From Ruegeria sp. R13_0 (lineage in GTDB: Bacteria > Pseudomonadota > Alphaproteobacteria > Rhodobacterales > Rhodobacteraceae), in the NCBI RefSeq assembly GCF_017743995.1, contig NZ_JAGHRB010000005.1:1-64000 (forward strand): a stretch of 64,000 nt of DNA, given 5' to 3'. The notes below the pieces were generated by a model. It was not told the DNA's origin, did no database searches, and worked only from the letters and a program-made list of their open reading frames with translations. The translations under genes and the position numbers were made by a program. Positions 1-9,130 of the stretch are shown in pieces; position 1 is the first letter of the stretch, and each line of letters opens with the position of its first letter.

Positions 1-50
1 CAACAATCGGTCTCAAGTAGCCGAATAGGCGGTAGACCAAACCAAAGTGT

Positions 51-127
<77 letters not shown>

Positions 128-162
128 GTGCTAGAAAATCCAAACAGCCCGCTCAGACTTCA

Positions 163-181
163 ATTGATCCACTGGATCAAT
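163..181. other. perfect 8-bp inverted repeat between the tRNA and its partial copy
   Basis: ATTGATCC (163-170) and GGATCAAT (174-181) are perfect inverted repeats around a 3-base loop. No T-run follows, so it is not a typical intrinsic terminator. It lies between the intact tRNA-fMet and the tRNA fragment. It could be a processing hairpin or a relic of the event that duplicated the tRNA end; the sequence does not decide. Confidence 0.45.
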
Positions 182-197
182 CGCTAAACATTGCCAC

Positions 198-251
198 CTC
201 GTCAGGCTCACAACCTCAAGGTCGGACGTTCAATTCCTAACCCCGAAACCA
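198..251 (+). pseudogene. degenerate 3' fragment of tRNA-fMet
   Basis: These 54 bases align without gaps to positions 74-127 of the upstream tRNA-fMet with 46 identities and 8 substitutions. They run from the end of the D-arm region through the anticodon arm and T-arm to the CCA end. The anticodon would read CAC instead of CAT. The T-stem and acceptor 3' strand carry changes, and no matching 5' half lies upstream, so it cannot fold as a tRNA. It resembles the duplicated tRNA end left by site-specific integration, or a decayed tandem copy. Confidence 0.75.
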
Positions 252-272
252 AACACAATACCAAATAGCTTA

Positions 273-294
273 AACGCCGCCTCCGGGCGGTGTT
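273..294 (+). terminator. hairpin downstream of the tRNA-fMet region
   Basis: AACGCCGCC (273-281) pairs with GGCGGTGTT (286-294) across a TCCG loop, giving nine pairs including one G-T wobble. The following bases CCTATTT are moderately T-rich. It is a plausible intrinsic terminator for the tRNA-fMet transcript. Confidence 0.55.
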
Positions 295-631
295 CCTATT
301 TGCGCCATCCCCTCTGAAAGCACCGTGGAAGCAATCGGAGTCCAATTGGGCCAGTGGCAACGCTTAAGATAGCTTCGCTATTCTGGCTGCATGCTACCAC
401 CGCCGCGTGACCCATAGTCTTAGAGCTGTGCTACATGCAACCGTTTCGCCCAAAAGCTTCAATCCTATTGTTGTTTCGTCATGATCGTGAACAGTACTGC
501 GCAGGTTGAATGTGTCCGTGCTCGTAGCCAAACAACGCTTTTTCAATGGTTTCACGTGGGCCTGCAAAAAATTTCAATCCCTGAAGAAATGGCCTTGTAC
601 TTCCATCGCTTGCACGGATATACCCGTCGGC
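295..631. other. intergenic stretch without a recognisable gene
   Basis: About 340 bases lie between the hairpin and tRNA-Ser. A 65-codon open frame starts at 481, but it runs into the tRNA-Ser gene, has no convincing ribosome-binding site and encodes nothing I recognise. The stretch presumably carries the tRNA-Ser promoter; I could not pick out clear -35 and -10 boxes. Confidence 0.5.
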
Positions 632-721
632 GGAGACGTGGCCGAGTGGTCGAAGGCGCTCCCCTGCTAAGGGAGTAGGCGGGAAACCGTCTCGAGGGTT
701 CGAATCCCTTCGTCTCCGCCA
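632..721 (+). tRNA. tRNA-Ser (GCT)
   Basis: This 90-nt tRNA has a seven-pair acceptor stem (GGAGACG with CGTCTCC), discriminator G and encoded CCA. The anticodon loop CTGCTAA gives GCT, reading serine AGC/AGT codons. The long variable arm (TAGGCGGGAAACCGTC region) is the class II feature expected of tRNA-Ser. The convergent cyclase-ATPase gene ends 35 bases downstream. Confidence 0.97.
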
Positions 722-755
722 TTACCTCAAATTCTGGCGCTTTTCGACCAGATTG

Positions 756-3700
756 CTAGGCCAGCTCAGCCAGTGCCGTGTCGATCCGCGATAGCATCGG
801 GGATTGGCCCGCGGTTTCAACGATGACGCGGGCTTTGCTCAGGTGTTGCACGGCCAATTGCTTCTTCTTGCGCGCTTTGTAGAGCAACCCAAGGATCATG
901 TCGCAGCGGGCGATATAGTGCCCTTTCTCGTCGAATTGGGGGTTGCTGCGGACCTCGTCCAGCATCGCAACCAGTTTCCTTTCGCCAAAGAACAGCACCC
1001 AAAGGATCGAGCGGAAGTTCCGAAGAAAGACGCCAGCCGACGCTCCGCCCTCACCGGTCAGGATGGCAAGATACATTTCGCATAGGAACAGACGCGCCCA
1101 ATCGGCTGACACTTTGGTGCCTTCGTCCGTGCGCTTTTGAACGGCGCGCTCGATCTGCCGCAGCCCGTCTGCGATGCGTCCCTTGAGGGCATAGGCAACC
1201 CCCAGCATCGTTGCCGGGCCCATGGTGAACAGGGTCCAGCCGTGTTCGTTGCAATTGTCGATATGGGCCTCGATGATCTCGATCGCGCCTGGTGTTTCCG
1301 TGGGCACCATGGCTGATACGCGGGCGGCCTCGGCGATGGCGCGCTCGAACTCGACTTTTGAAGCCTTGTGCGCCTCTTCCGCGATGGCCAGCGCCTTTTC
1401 GTGGTCATCGGCGACCATGGCGATCAGGGCTTTCATCGCCGTGCCATAGCCCAAAGCCCTTGGGTCGTTGGTCTTTTTGCCCAGTGCTATCATCTTGTCT
1501 GCGGTGGCGTGCGCGCGAGCGACGCGGCCGCGAGTCAGTTCGTTCCAACCGATGGTGGCGAGGTAGAAGTTCTGGATATAGGCGTCGTCGATCTTTTCCA
1601 GTTCGGCCTCGATCACGCGCGCTTTGGCTTCGAATTCGGCGTTTGAAATCGGCGAGAAATAGATCGACACCGAAAGCTCATTCACCATGGCATAGGCGCG
1701 AGAGGCCGGGTCGCCCAGACGTTCGGCCATGGCTGTCAGATCCTGTTGCACCCAGTGGGCCTCACGGTATTTGCCATTACAGACAAGGCAGGACACGTAG
1801 TGGTGCAGGAACAGAGCGTGATGAGAGCTGTCGCCCACCTGCTCCAGAATGGGACGCACGGACCCGGCAAGGTCAATGATCGTTTTGACTCTGAGTGATA
1901 TGTTCGAACACAGCGCAAAGCTGGCCAGAAACGCGGCGAACTCGGTCTTTGAAGCGCAGTCCGGGTCGCTTTCGTATAGAGCATAGGCCGCCGTGTAGTA
2001 ATTGTTGGCCTCATCCAGCGAATAGACACCCAGAGACTTGTCCCCGGCCATCGCCGTATACCGGAACGCTTTGTCGGTCTGGTCCGTTTGGCCGTAGTGA
2101 TACGCCAACATTTCGGCCACTTCCTGCAGGCGGTTCGCGTTGCGCTGGACCAGACACTCGGCGACTTCTAGATGCAGACCCGCGCGGCGGGTGGCCACAA
2201 GACTCTGATACACCGCATCGCGCAATAGAACGTGCTTGAACACGTAGTCCGAGGAGTTTTCGTCGCGATACAACACGTCCTGAGCCTGAAGTCGCTGTAG
2301 GGCGTCACCGGTTTCAGCAGGGTCTTTGGCCAGTTGTGAGAGCAGACCCGGATCAAACCGCCGCCCAATGACGGCGGCGGCTTGCAGCAGGTCCCGATCC
2401 TCGGTCGACAGGCGATCAACGCGGGCGGTCAGCAGGTTCAGCATGCTGGCCGGCAGATCGGCCTGCGCCATGTCGATATCCAGATGCGCTTCGGCCGCGT
2501 CGACCCGAAGGCTGCCTTGTTCCAACAAGTAGGTCAGGATTTCTTCGCCAAACAGCGGATTGCCACCGGCACGTTCGGCCAGTTGCCTGTCCAGCCCCAC
2601 AGGCAGAGTGGTTACGCCCAGCCGGTTGCGCGCCAGGTTGGCGAAATCCTCGGTCACCAGTGGTTTCAGTGCGATGGTCCGAACCTTGTCGTCGTCGCGC
2701 CACGCAGGTGTGTATTCCGGGCGGTGCGTCTGGATCAGCAGCAGGTTGGTCAGGTCCGACCGGTTGACGATGCCCTGCAGCAGCTCTTCCGAGGCGCTAT
2801 CGATCCAGTGGCTGTCTTCGATGAACAGGATCACAGGCTGCTTGGCGCATCGCGCTTTCAGCAATTCCGGCAGCAATTCACGGGTGCGCAGGCCGATCAG
2901 AACACCGTCAAGCCCGTCCAATGCGTCCGGAGGGGGCGTCAGGCCAAGCAGGTTCATCAGCAGGCCCAGATTCTGCTGAGAAAAGCACTCCCAAGCCTTC
3001 AGGCCGGTCTCGATCTTGTAGGCGATGCGGGTCGGGTTGTCCTGATCCTTGATGCGGAACGCGGTTCGAACAATCTCGAGGATCGGCAGGAAAGGAACCT
3101 GCTGCCGATCCGCAAAACAATAGCCGGTCAGGACGTCAATCTGATCGCGCGGCAGGCGGTTGAGGAATTCGAACACAAGCCGGGTTTTGCCCAAGCCCGG
3201 CTCGGCCACCAGATCCACCACGGCAACACCGTTGCGCGCCTGCGCCAGCGCATCTGCCAATTGGGTCAGTTCGCTATCACGTCCGACATAAGTGCTGAGG
3301 CCGCGCGCGACCGAGGCATCGAACCGAGACGCTCCGGCGCGTACGGATTGCAGTTGCCACAGTTTCTGAGGGGCGGCGAGACCTTTGAGCTGATGCTCTC
3401 CGGCAAAGCGCAGCTCACTCACCCATTCGACCAGGCTGCGGGTCTTGTCGCAGATCAGCGTCCCCCCCGAGGGGGCCAGATTTTCGATCCGTGAAGCCAT
3501 GTTGACCGTGCTGCCCACCGCCGTGGCAGGCCCGTCCGCGCCCTGCACGGCGGCCATCAGAACGGTGCCGGAACTGATGCCGACCCGCATCTGAGGGCGC
3601 ACGCCAAAGCGGGCCTCGATCTTTTGGGCGGAGGCGTGGAACGCGTGATGGATAGCGTCGGCGGCGCGGCAGGCGCGCTCGGCCGGATCTTCAAGCGCGT

Positions 3701-3941
3701 CGGGGATGCCGAACAGCGCCATGATGCTGTCCCCGGCAAAATCGCGGACCGTGCCGCCATGCTGTGATACCGCACCCGAGAGGGTGTCGTAGACCAGACG
3801 CACAAACTCCAGCGCTTGTTCTTCGTCCAGTTTCGAGACGATCGACGTATAGCCCACCATATCCGCAAACAGGACCGAGACCTGACGCCGCTGCCCCAGA
3901 TCGCCTTGTTCTTGTGTAGATATGACCCCGCCGTCCTGCAT
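756..3941 (-). CDS. class III adenylate/guanylate cyclase fused to an ATPase and TPR region
   Basis: The protein is about 1,061 residues. Residues about 20-195 form a class III nucleotide cyclase domain: FADMVGYT carries the first metal-binding Asp (27) and AGDSIMALFG the second (71), with the usual 44-residue spacing. A STAND/AAA-like ATPase follows, with Walker A EPGLGKTR near residue 245 and Walker B ILFIEDSHW near 380. The remaining 550 residues are helical and TPR-like. The family links ligand or partner sensing to cyclic nucleotide synthesis. An in-frame TTG lies 75 bases upstream, but ATG 3941 begins just before the conserved domain. It lies downstream of the MoxR cluster on the same strand. 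Whether it makes cAMP or is only regulatory is untested. Confidence 0.88.
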   Translation of the reverse strand: MQDGGVISTQEQGDLGQRRQVSVLFADMVGYTSIVSKLDEEQALEFVRLVYDTLSGAVSQHGGTVRDFAGDSIMALFGIPDALEDPAERACRAADAIHHAFHASAQKIEARFGVRPQMRVGISSGTVLMAAVQGADGPATAVGSTVNMASRIENLAPSGGTLICDKTRSLVEWVSELRFAGEHQLKGLAAPQKLWQLQSVRAGASRFDASVARGLSTYVGRDSELTQLADALAQARNGVAVVDLVAEPGLGKTRLVFEFLNRLPRDQIDVLTGYCFADRQQVPFLPILEIVRTAFRIKDQDNPTRIAYKIETGLKAWECFSQQNLGLLMNLLGLTPPPDALDGLDGVLIGLRTRELLPELLKARCAKQPVILFIEDSHWIDSASEELLQGIVNRSDLTNLLLIQTHRPEYTPAWRDDDKVRTIALKPLVTEDFANLARNRLGVTTLPVGLDRQLAERAGGNPLFGEEILTYLLEQGSLRVDAAEAHLDIDMAQADLPASMLNLLTARVDRLSTEDRDLLQAAAVIGRRFDPGLLSQLAKDPAETGDALQRLQAQDVLYRDENSSDYVFKHVLLRDAVYQSLVATRRAGLHLEVAECLVQRNANRLQEVAEMLAYHYGQTDQTDKAFRYTAMAGDKSLGVYSLDEANNYYTAAYALYESDPDCASKTEFAAFLASFALCSNISLRVKTIIDLAGSVRPILEQVGDSSHHALFLHHYVSCLVCNGKYREAHWVQQDLTAMAERLGDPASRAYAMVNELSVSIYFSPISNAEFEAKARVIEAELEKIDDAYIQNFYLATIGWNELTRGRVARAHATADKMIALGKKTNDPRALGYGTAMKALIAMVADDHEKALAIAEEAHKASKVEFERAIAEAARVSAMVPTETPGAIEIIEAHIDNCNEHGWTLFTMGPATMLGVAYALKGRIADGLRQIERAVQKRTDEGTKVSADWARLFLCEMYLAILTGEGGASAGVFLRNFRSILWVLFFGERKLVAMLDEVRSNPQFDEKGHYIARCDMILGLLYKARKKKQLAVQHLSKARVIVETAGQSPMLSRIDTALAELA

Positions 3942-4087
3942 TACCACCGGAGTGATACAGCAGCAAAGCGTGCGCCGCCAGCCGTTGCGGACATGTTGGC
4001 GCGATTGGCCTGTCAAATGTACGCGAAAATGTCACGCAGAGACGTGCGGATGCCCGCAGCCCCGTAGTTGGGCTGCGGGTCGTGGGC

Positions 4088-4891
4088 TTACTTGAACACG
4101 TCCACCAAATCCGAAACGCTGACGCCTTCTTTGATCTCTTTCAAGCGGGCAAAGATCAGCGCGATGGTGATGCTGAGCCAACCATAGGCAATCGCGTTGA
4201 GTGCGGCCTCGAAGAAGGCCCATGGACCCAAAGATGCCGTTGGATCAGCAATTCCGGAGAACCCGAACGCAGCCGCGAAAACAAATGTGACTACCATGAC
4301 GACCAGCACAATACATAGACCCATCAGGATCAGCGCGCCGATGATGGGCCAACGGTAGTTCTTGGTCAGAGTCGCGCTGCGTCCCATCGCGCCGAACCCG
4401 GCCCTGTCGATCACAATGGCCGGTACGATGACGGAAAACACGGCGTAGATCCAGATACCCGGCACGACCAGAAATACAAGGCCGATAAAATACAAGATCG
4501 TAGTCACGATCGACAAAACTGCAATGGCGGGCAGGTTGACGACAGCCGCCGAGAAATAGCTTCCAATGCGCGCAGCGCGCGCCAATTTTGCGTCATAGGC
4601 GAACTGTATTATCACGGCCGTGGTGACGGCATATGCGAGCAATGTGATCAGAGCCGACACGATCACGCCAGAATAGAAGGCGGTATTGTCAAAACCGGCG
4701 GTGCCAATGTCATCGAAAGATTGCCCCACCGTATAGTTGTTCACAATGACCTCGATCAGCGCCGGAATGAATCCCAGCAGAAGCACAAGGTGGATCTTTT
4801 TGAAAAAGATCGAAAACGTCTCGCCGACAATGGCGCCGACGCCAAGAGGCATGTGAGCCTCGGGGTATTCGGGGTTGCCTGTATCTGTCAT
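4088..4891 (-). CDS. polytopic membrane protein of unknown function
   Basis: The protein is 267 residues with about six hydrophobic segments separated by short loops, and a charged C-terminal tail ending in VSDLVDVFK. I chose ATG 4891; a TTG twelve bases upstream is also open. It resembles the broad class of six-helix membrane proteins often annotated as glycerophosphodiesterase membrane-domain or YciC-like, but no diagnostic motif is visible. It follows the MoxR-DUF58-SpoIIM-RDD genes on the same strand after a gap of about 115 bases, so a role in the same envelope module is possible but inferred. Confidence 0.8.
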   Translation of the reverse strand: MTDTGNPEYPEAHMPLGVGAIVGETFSIFFKKIHLVLLLGFIPALIEVIVNNYTVGQSFDDIGTAGFDNTAFYSGVIVSALITLLAYAVTTAVIIQFAYDAKLARAARIGSYFSAAVVNLPAIAVLSIVTTILYFIGLVFLVVPGIWIYAVFSVIVPAIVIDRAGFGAMGRSATLTKNYRWPIIGALILMGLCIVLVVMVVTFVFAAAFGFSGIADPTASLGPWAFFEAALNAIAYGWLSITIALIFARLKEIKEGVSVSDLVDVFK

Positions 4892-5008
4892 CTTTTTATC
4901 CAAACCATTCTAATGTTCTGTCTCTGATAGAGCCTTGAGAACGGGTTCATCCTCAAGACGAGTTTCAGTTTTCTGCTTCTCGCTTGGGTAAATCTGCAAC
5001 AGGCGTGG

Positions 5009-5902
5009 TTAGCCTTGCTTGTCTGCCTCGGCGTGGAATTTATCGGCGCGTTTGTCGCCGAACAACTGGCGCTGTTCCAGAAAAGCGCGTTGTGCTTTGT
5101 AGAAGGCCTTGAGAAAGGCAAGCTGGTCTTCGGGGCGGACCGCATCGGCATAGTCGATCTTGCGCCGGACCTGCTCGACAATTGCGGCCATGGTTTCCTT
5201 TTTCCGCTTGTGTGCCTCGGGCCCGGTCGAACGCGCTGCGCCGCGCAGAAACCCTTCGAGGGTCTGCAATTCGAACGCGCCGTAGTGTTCTAGTTGATGG
5301 GTCAGAAACTGGAACCGGGGCTGGGTGGCGGTGGCGGGTTTGATCGCTTTGGACATATCCGGGAGCAGGATCGGTTTGGGAAGGTGGATCACATAGGTGC
5401 CAGCGATAATGTCCCCCAGCCGTTGGCTGCGCTTGTTGAACACCGGCACCGCAATCACGCCCAGTATCCAGGCCAGCGAGATCAGAGACGGGATCAGAGC
5501 ATCGGCAGTCAGGGTCAGAACCAGCGTACCGGGCAGAAAAATCTCGGCCTCTTTCATCAGGTTGCGCACGACGAGGGATTGCGTTGTCAGCGCTTGACCA
5601 TCGGCTGAGACCACCTTGATCTTCATCATGCGCTTGCCGATGGTCTGGCCGTTCCACACCAACTCGGACGCAGCGTAGTAGGGGATGCGGATGATGAAGA
5701 ACAACATCGCAGCAACGGCCACAAGCGCCTCGGGCGGGACAACGTCGATGGCCAGCAAAAGCAGGAAGAGCGCAATGGCACCCACCCCGGTGATCAGGAT
5801 GTCGGCGAATTGGGCGGCCATGCGCACGCCCACACCCGCAACCCGGAAATAGAGTGGCACACCCTCGGGTGGCAGCAGACGGTCGAGCTTGGGTTGCGTC
5901 AT
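5009..5902 (-). CDS. RDD family membrane protein
   Basis: The protein is 297 residues. An N-terminal RDD domain (about residues 15-155) has the conserved Arg in the first helix (GVRMAAQFAD), several membrane helices, and the signature NGQTIGKRMMKIKVVS after the second. A soluble, charged, helical tail of about 140 residues follows. Its ATG overlaps the stop of the SpoIIM-like gene in an ATGA junction, so the two are probably translationally coupled. RDD proteins commonly occur beside MoxR/DUF58 genes; some have ion-transport links, but the substrate here is unknown. Confidence 0.88.
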   Translation of the reverse strand: MTQPKLDRLLPPEGVPLYFRVAGVGVRMAAQFADILITGVGAIALFLLLLAIDVVPPEALVAVAAMLFFIIRIPYYAASELVWNGQTIGKRMMKIKVVSADGQALTTQSLVVRNLMKEAEIFLPGTLVLTLTADALIPSLISLAWILGVIAVPVFNKRSQRLGDIIAGTYVIHLPKPILLPDMSKAIKPATATQPRFQFLTHQLEHYGAFELQTLEGFLRGAARSTGPEAHKRKKETMAAIVEQVRRKIDYADAVRPEDQLAFLKAFYKAQRAFLEQRQLFGDKRADKFHAEADKQG

Positions 5903-6894
5903 GACCGTTTCCTTCCGCCCATGCAGAACCACAGCAACCACAGCGCGCCGATCCCCCAGCCGATGGCGATGCGCGTGGTGCGGTCCTGTACCAACTGCCG
6001 GCCGAAGCCTTCCAGCAGCGCGGCAACCACCAGCATCATCGCGGCGATCAGTGCAAGTTTGACGGCATCATGCCCGGCGTCCCGCAATGCCGCGCGGCGT
6101 GTGAGCTGGCCGGGGAACAGTACGGCAAGGCCCAGTTTCAACCCGCCCGCGCCTGCGATGCAGATCGCGGACAGCTCGGTCACGCCGTGGATCGACAGCC
6201 AGCCGAACAGGTCCCAGCCCAAGCCCCGATCAATGTGCAGCGCGTAAAACACGCCCAAAATGAGGCCGTTATAGAACAGCAAAAGAACCGTTGGCGCGCA
6301 GAGGAACGCCCCTAATCCGAACACAAAGATCGCGATGCGTGTGTTGTGCGAGAACAGGTAGGTGGCAAAAGCCCCCAGCCCGGACCCGTCCTCCTCTCCG
6401 TAGATGACCGAGCGCAGATAGTCCGTACTGGCGTCCGGCCCGCGCCCTCCGGCCAGTTCGGTGGGCATGAAGACAAAGAACCATTCGGGATTGTCGAAGT
6501 AGAAGAAATACCCGGCGATAGCGCCAGCCGCCATGCACAGAAACCCCAGAAGGGTGACGCGCCAGGAGGACCGCATCGCTTGCGGCCCACCGCTGGTCAG
6601 GAACTTACGGATGATCCCGCCCAGCCGTTGTTGCGGAGCATAGACACTCAGATAGGCGCGGCTTGTCAGCGCTTCGAGATATTCCAGCAACCCGCGGTCC
6701 AATGAGATTTCGCGCGCGATGGACAGGGACGTTGTGGCCTGCCGGTAGAGGTCGGCCAGATCGCGCGCCTCTTGAAAGCTCATGCGGTGCAGGCCCTGAC
6801 CTTCGGCCTTGTCGACCAGATCGGACAAGCGTCTCCAGTCGCTTTCGCGTTCCTGCCGGAACCGGGCCGAGCGGATCAGATCAGCGTCAGACAT
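5899..6894 (-). CDS. stage II sporulation protein M-like membrane protein
   Basis: The protein is 331 residues. It begins with a soluble helical region of about 100 residues (ADLYRQATTSLS type) and continues with a SpoIIM-like membrane domain of about five helices, including FGLGAFLCAPTVLLLFYNG and a WLSIHGVTELSAI segment typical of this family. This organism class does not sporulate, so the name reflects homology only. The family is a regular partner of MoxR and DUF58. Both ends overlap neighbours by ATGA junctions, indicating tight operon structure. Confidence 0.87.
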   Translation of the reverse strand: MSDADLIRSARFRQERESDWRRLSDLVDKAEGQGLHRMSFQEARDLADLYRQATTSLSIAREISLDRGLLEYLEALTSRAYLSVYAPQQRLGGIIRKFLTSGGPQAMRSSWRVTLLGFLCMAAGAIAGYFFYFDNPEWFFVFMPTELAGGRGPDASTDYLRSVIYGEEDGSGLGAFATYLFSHNTRIAIFVFGLGAFLCAPTVLLLFYNGLILGVFYALHIDRGLGWDLFGWLSIHGVTELSAICIAGAGGLKLGLAVLFPGQLTRRAALRDAGHDAVKLALIAAMMLVVAALLEGFGRQLVQDRTTRIAIGWGIGALWLLWFCMGGRKRS

Positions 6895-8156
6895 CAGATC
6901 ATCTCTCGCGCTTTGATTTCCAAATAGGTCGAGATCAGCCGCGCCGTGATCTCGCCCGGTTCGGCGTCAATCACGGTCACGCCGATCTGTTGCAGCCGTT
7001 CCAGCACGAGGTGACGTTCGCGCAGAAGCTGCCCGGTCGAGACGGTCTCGGCCACCTCATTCATGTCCTGCGGGGCCGTGTTGACCTGTGCTTCGAGGAT
7101 CGGATCACGCAGGGTGACGAAAACGATAAGGTGCCGCTTGGCCAGCGCGTTGATGTTCTCGACCATCAACTCGGCCGAGGTGGTATCGACGAAATCCGAG
7201 AACACGATGATCAGGCTGCGTTTCGGGGTGCGCCCGTTCAGCTCGGTCATGGCGAGGGTGTGGTTGGTCTCGACGCTTTCATATTGCAGCTCGGCGGTGC
7301 GACTGCGTAGACGTGTGAACGCCGCGCGGCCCGGTTCGGGGGGCAGAAACATGCGTGGCTTGGCATCATAGGCGTAGAGCCCGACCAGATCGCCACCGAT
7401 GGCGGCGGCCCAGGCGGTAGCCAGCGCGGCGGTAATCGCGTGGTCGATCTTGGGCAGGCCCGCAATCTCCTCGCGCATTTGGTAGCCATTGTCCAAGGCG
7501 ATGATGACATGGTGATTGCGCTCGGCCCGGACCTCTTTGGCGACCAAAGACCGATGCCGCGCTGACCGCTTCCAGTCGATCGAGTTCGCATCCATGCCGG
7601 GGACGAAATCCCGCAATTGGTGAAACTCGGTACCCTCGCCAATGGCGCGGTTTTCCTTTACGCCGAAAAGGCGAGATTGAACCGTTGTCGAAATCTCACC
7701 TGATTGCACGCGGCGGATGTTGGGTACGACCGCTATCTCAAGACCAAAAGCGATTTTCGGGACGAATTCGAATAGTTTGAACCGGGACGACCAGCTGAGC
7801 CATAGATGCGAGAGACTCCATGTCCCCCGGCGAATGGCGCGAAACGGAACGCGCACCTGACCGCTGGACAGGTCGAATTTCGCTGGCCCTTCTATCCCTT
7901 CGGGCCAGTGTACCTGCCCGGTCATGCCCGAGGTCGCAGGAGTGACGGTCAAGGCGACCTCATCCTGTTCGCCAACGAAGATATCACCCAGCGGCTCTAC
8001 CGAGACAGAACGGCGGCGCGGCCAGGACAGCAGCAGGTCACCTATGGCAAGCACGCACAGAACCACCCATGGCACTCCGGCCACGGTGCGGGTTGCATCG
8101 CCCATGACAACGGCGACCAGTGACAGTCCAAGCGCCACGCAGGCCGCCACCAGCAA
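6894..8156 (-). CDS. DUF58 domain protein (MoxR-associated, vWA-like)
   Basis: The protein is about 420 residues. Two N-terminal hydrophobic segments are followed by a beta-rich region and the DUF58 core [17 protein letters not shown] near residue 190. The vWA-like part begins VIIALDNG, so the usual metal site DxSxS is replaced by DNGYQ and metal binding may be lost. The annotated start is TTG 8156; no ATG lies near. An in-frame ATC at 8174-8172, overlapping the moxR stop and preceded by GAGG, would give an N-terminus [11 protein letters not shown] and may be the true start. The family acts with MoxR ATPases in envelope-related complex assembly. Confidence 0.87.
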   Translation of the reverse strand: MLVAACVALGLSLVAVVMGDATRTVAGVPWVVLCVLAIGDLLLSWPRRRSVSVEPLGDIFVGEQDEVALTVTPATSGMTGQVHWPEGIEGPAKFDLSSGQVRVPFRAIRRGTWSLSHLWLSWSSRFKLFEFVPKIAFGLEIAVVPNIRRVQSGEISTTVQSRLFGVKENRAIGEGTEFHQLRDFVPGMDANSIDWKRSARHRSLVAKEVRAERNHHVIIALDNGYQMREEIAGLPKIDHAITAALATAWAAAIGGDLVGLYAYDAKPRMFLPPEPGRAAFTRLRSRTAELQYESVETNHTLAMTELNGRTPKRSLIIVFSDFVDTTSAELMVENINALAKRHLIVFVTLRDPILEAQVNTAPQDMNEVAETVSTGQLLRERHLVLERLQQIGVTVIDAEPGEITARLISTYLEIKAREMI

Positions 8157-8173
8157 TATGCGCGAGGGACGGA

Positions 8174-9130
8174 TCAGCGGGGGGCCTCGATCTGGTTGAG
8201 GATGTTCTCCAACACCTGCTGTGGCCCGCGCCCTTCGATTTCGGCGGCGGGAGACAGAACGATGCGATGTTGCAGTGCGTGGATGATCAGGGTTTTGACG
8301 TCATCAGGAATGGCAAAATCGCGCCCGTTCAAGGCTGCCGTTGCGCGGGTCGCCCCGGCGATGGCATCCGCAGCGCGGGTCGAGGCGCCAAAGGCGATAT
8401 CCGCGCTTTCCCGTGTGGCGCGCACCAGACGCAGGATATAGGCCAGAATATCGTCATCCAGCACGATCTCATCAATCAACTTCCGGGCCGCTGCCATCGT
8501 TGGGGCATCCAGCAGAGGGCGCACAGTTTGCGTCGCACTCAAGGGGTCCAGAGGCGCATTGGCGTGCTGGCGCAGGATCGACAGTTCAACATCCTCGGGC
8601 GGGAAAGTCAGGTTCACCTTGAACAGGAAACGGTCCAGCTGCGCCTCGGGCAGCGGGTAGGTGCCTTGTTGTTCAATCGGGTTTTGGGTGGCGACAACGA
8701 TGAACTCGGACCCTAGCGAATGGTCGGTGCCGTCGATGGTCACCATGCGTTCGTTCATCGCCTGCAGCAAGGCGGCTTGGGTCTTGGGCGGCGCGCGGTT
8801 GATCTCATCGGCCAGCAGGATCTGGCTGAAGACGGGGCCTTTGGTCAGAACAAACTCGCTGGTTTGGAAATTGTAGATCGAGGTGCCCAGAACGTCGCCG
8901 GGCATAAGGTCAGGCGTGAACTGAATGCGCCCGAACTCAAGGTTCAGTGCCCCTGCAAAGCTGCGCGCCAGCAGCGTCTTGGCGGTACCCGGAGGCCCTT
9001 CAAGCAGCACGTGACCGCGCGCAAACAGCGCCGTCAGCAGCAGATCAACCGCCTCTTCCTGGCCTTGCACAACTTTGCCGATCTCAGCCCTGAGGCTTTC
9101 GGCATGGGAAAACAATTCATCAAGCGTCAT
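8174..9130 (-). CDS. MoxR family AAA+ ATPase
   Basis: The protein is 318 residues. Walker A is [11 protein letters not shown] near residue 42 and Walker B is [19 protein letters not shown] near 105, followed by the sensor region [20 protein letters not shown] and a C-terminal lid. These are hallmark MoxR sequences. MoxR ATPases are chaperone-like and work with vWA/DUF58 partners, here encoded immediately downstream. ATG 9130 is preferred over TTG 9136. The start overlaps the end of the DUF4350 gene by 11 bases. Confidence 0.95.
   Translation of the reverse strand: MTLDELFSHAESLRAEIGKVVQGQEEAVDLLLTALFARGHVLLEGPPGTAKTLLARSFAGALNLEFGRIQFTPDLMPGDVLGTSIYNFQTSEFVLTKGPVFSQILLADEINRAPPKTQAALLQAMNERMVTIDGTDHSLGSEFIVVATQNPIEQQGTYPLPEAQLDRFLFKVNLTFPPEDVELSILRQHANAPLDPLSATQTVRPLLDAPTMAAARKLIDEIVLDDDILAYILRLVRATRESADIAFGASTRAADAIAGATRATAALNGRDFAIPDDVKTLIIHALQHRIVLSPAAEIEGRGPQQVLENILNQIEAPR

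Noticed and set aside
481-678. 65-codon plus-strand open frame
   Set aside because: It runs into the tRNA-Ser gene (632-721), has no ribosome-binding site and shows no recognisable protein features.
2382-3494. 370-codon plus-strand frame inside the cyclase-ATPase gene
   Set aside because: It is antisense to clear cyclase and Walker-motif coding sequence; high-GC DNA gives long shadow frames.
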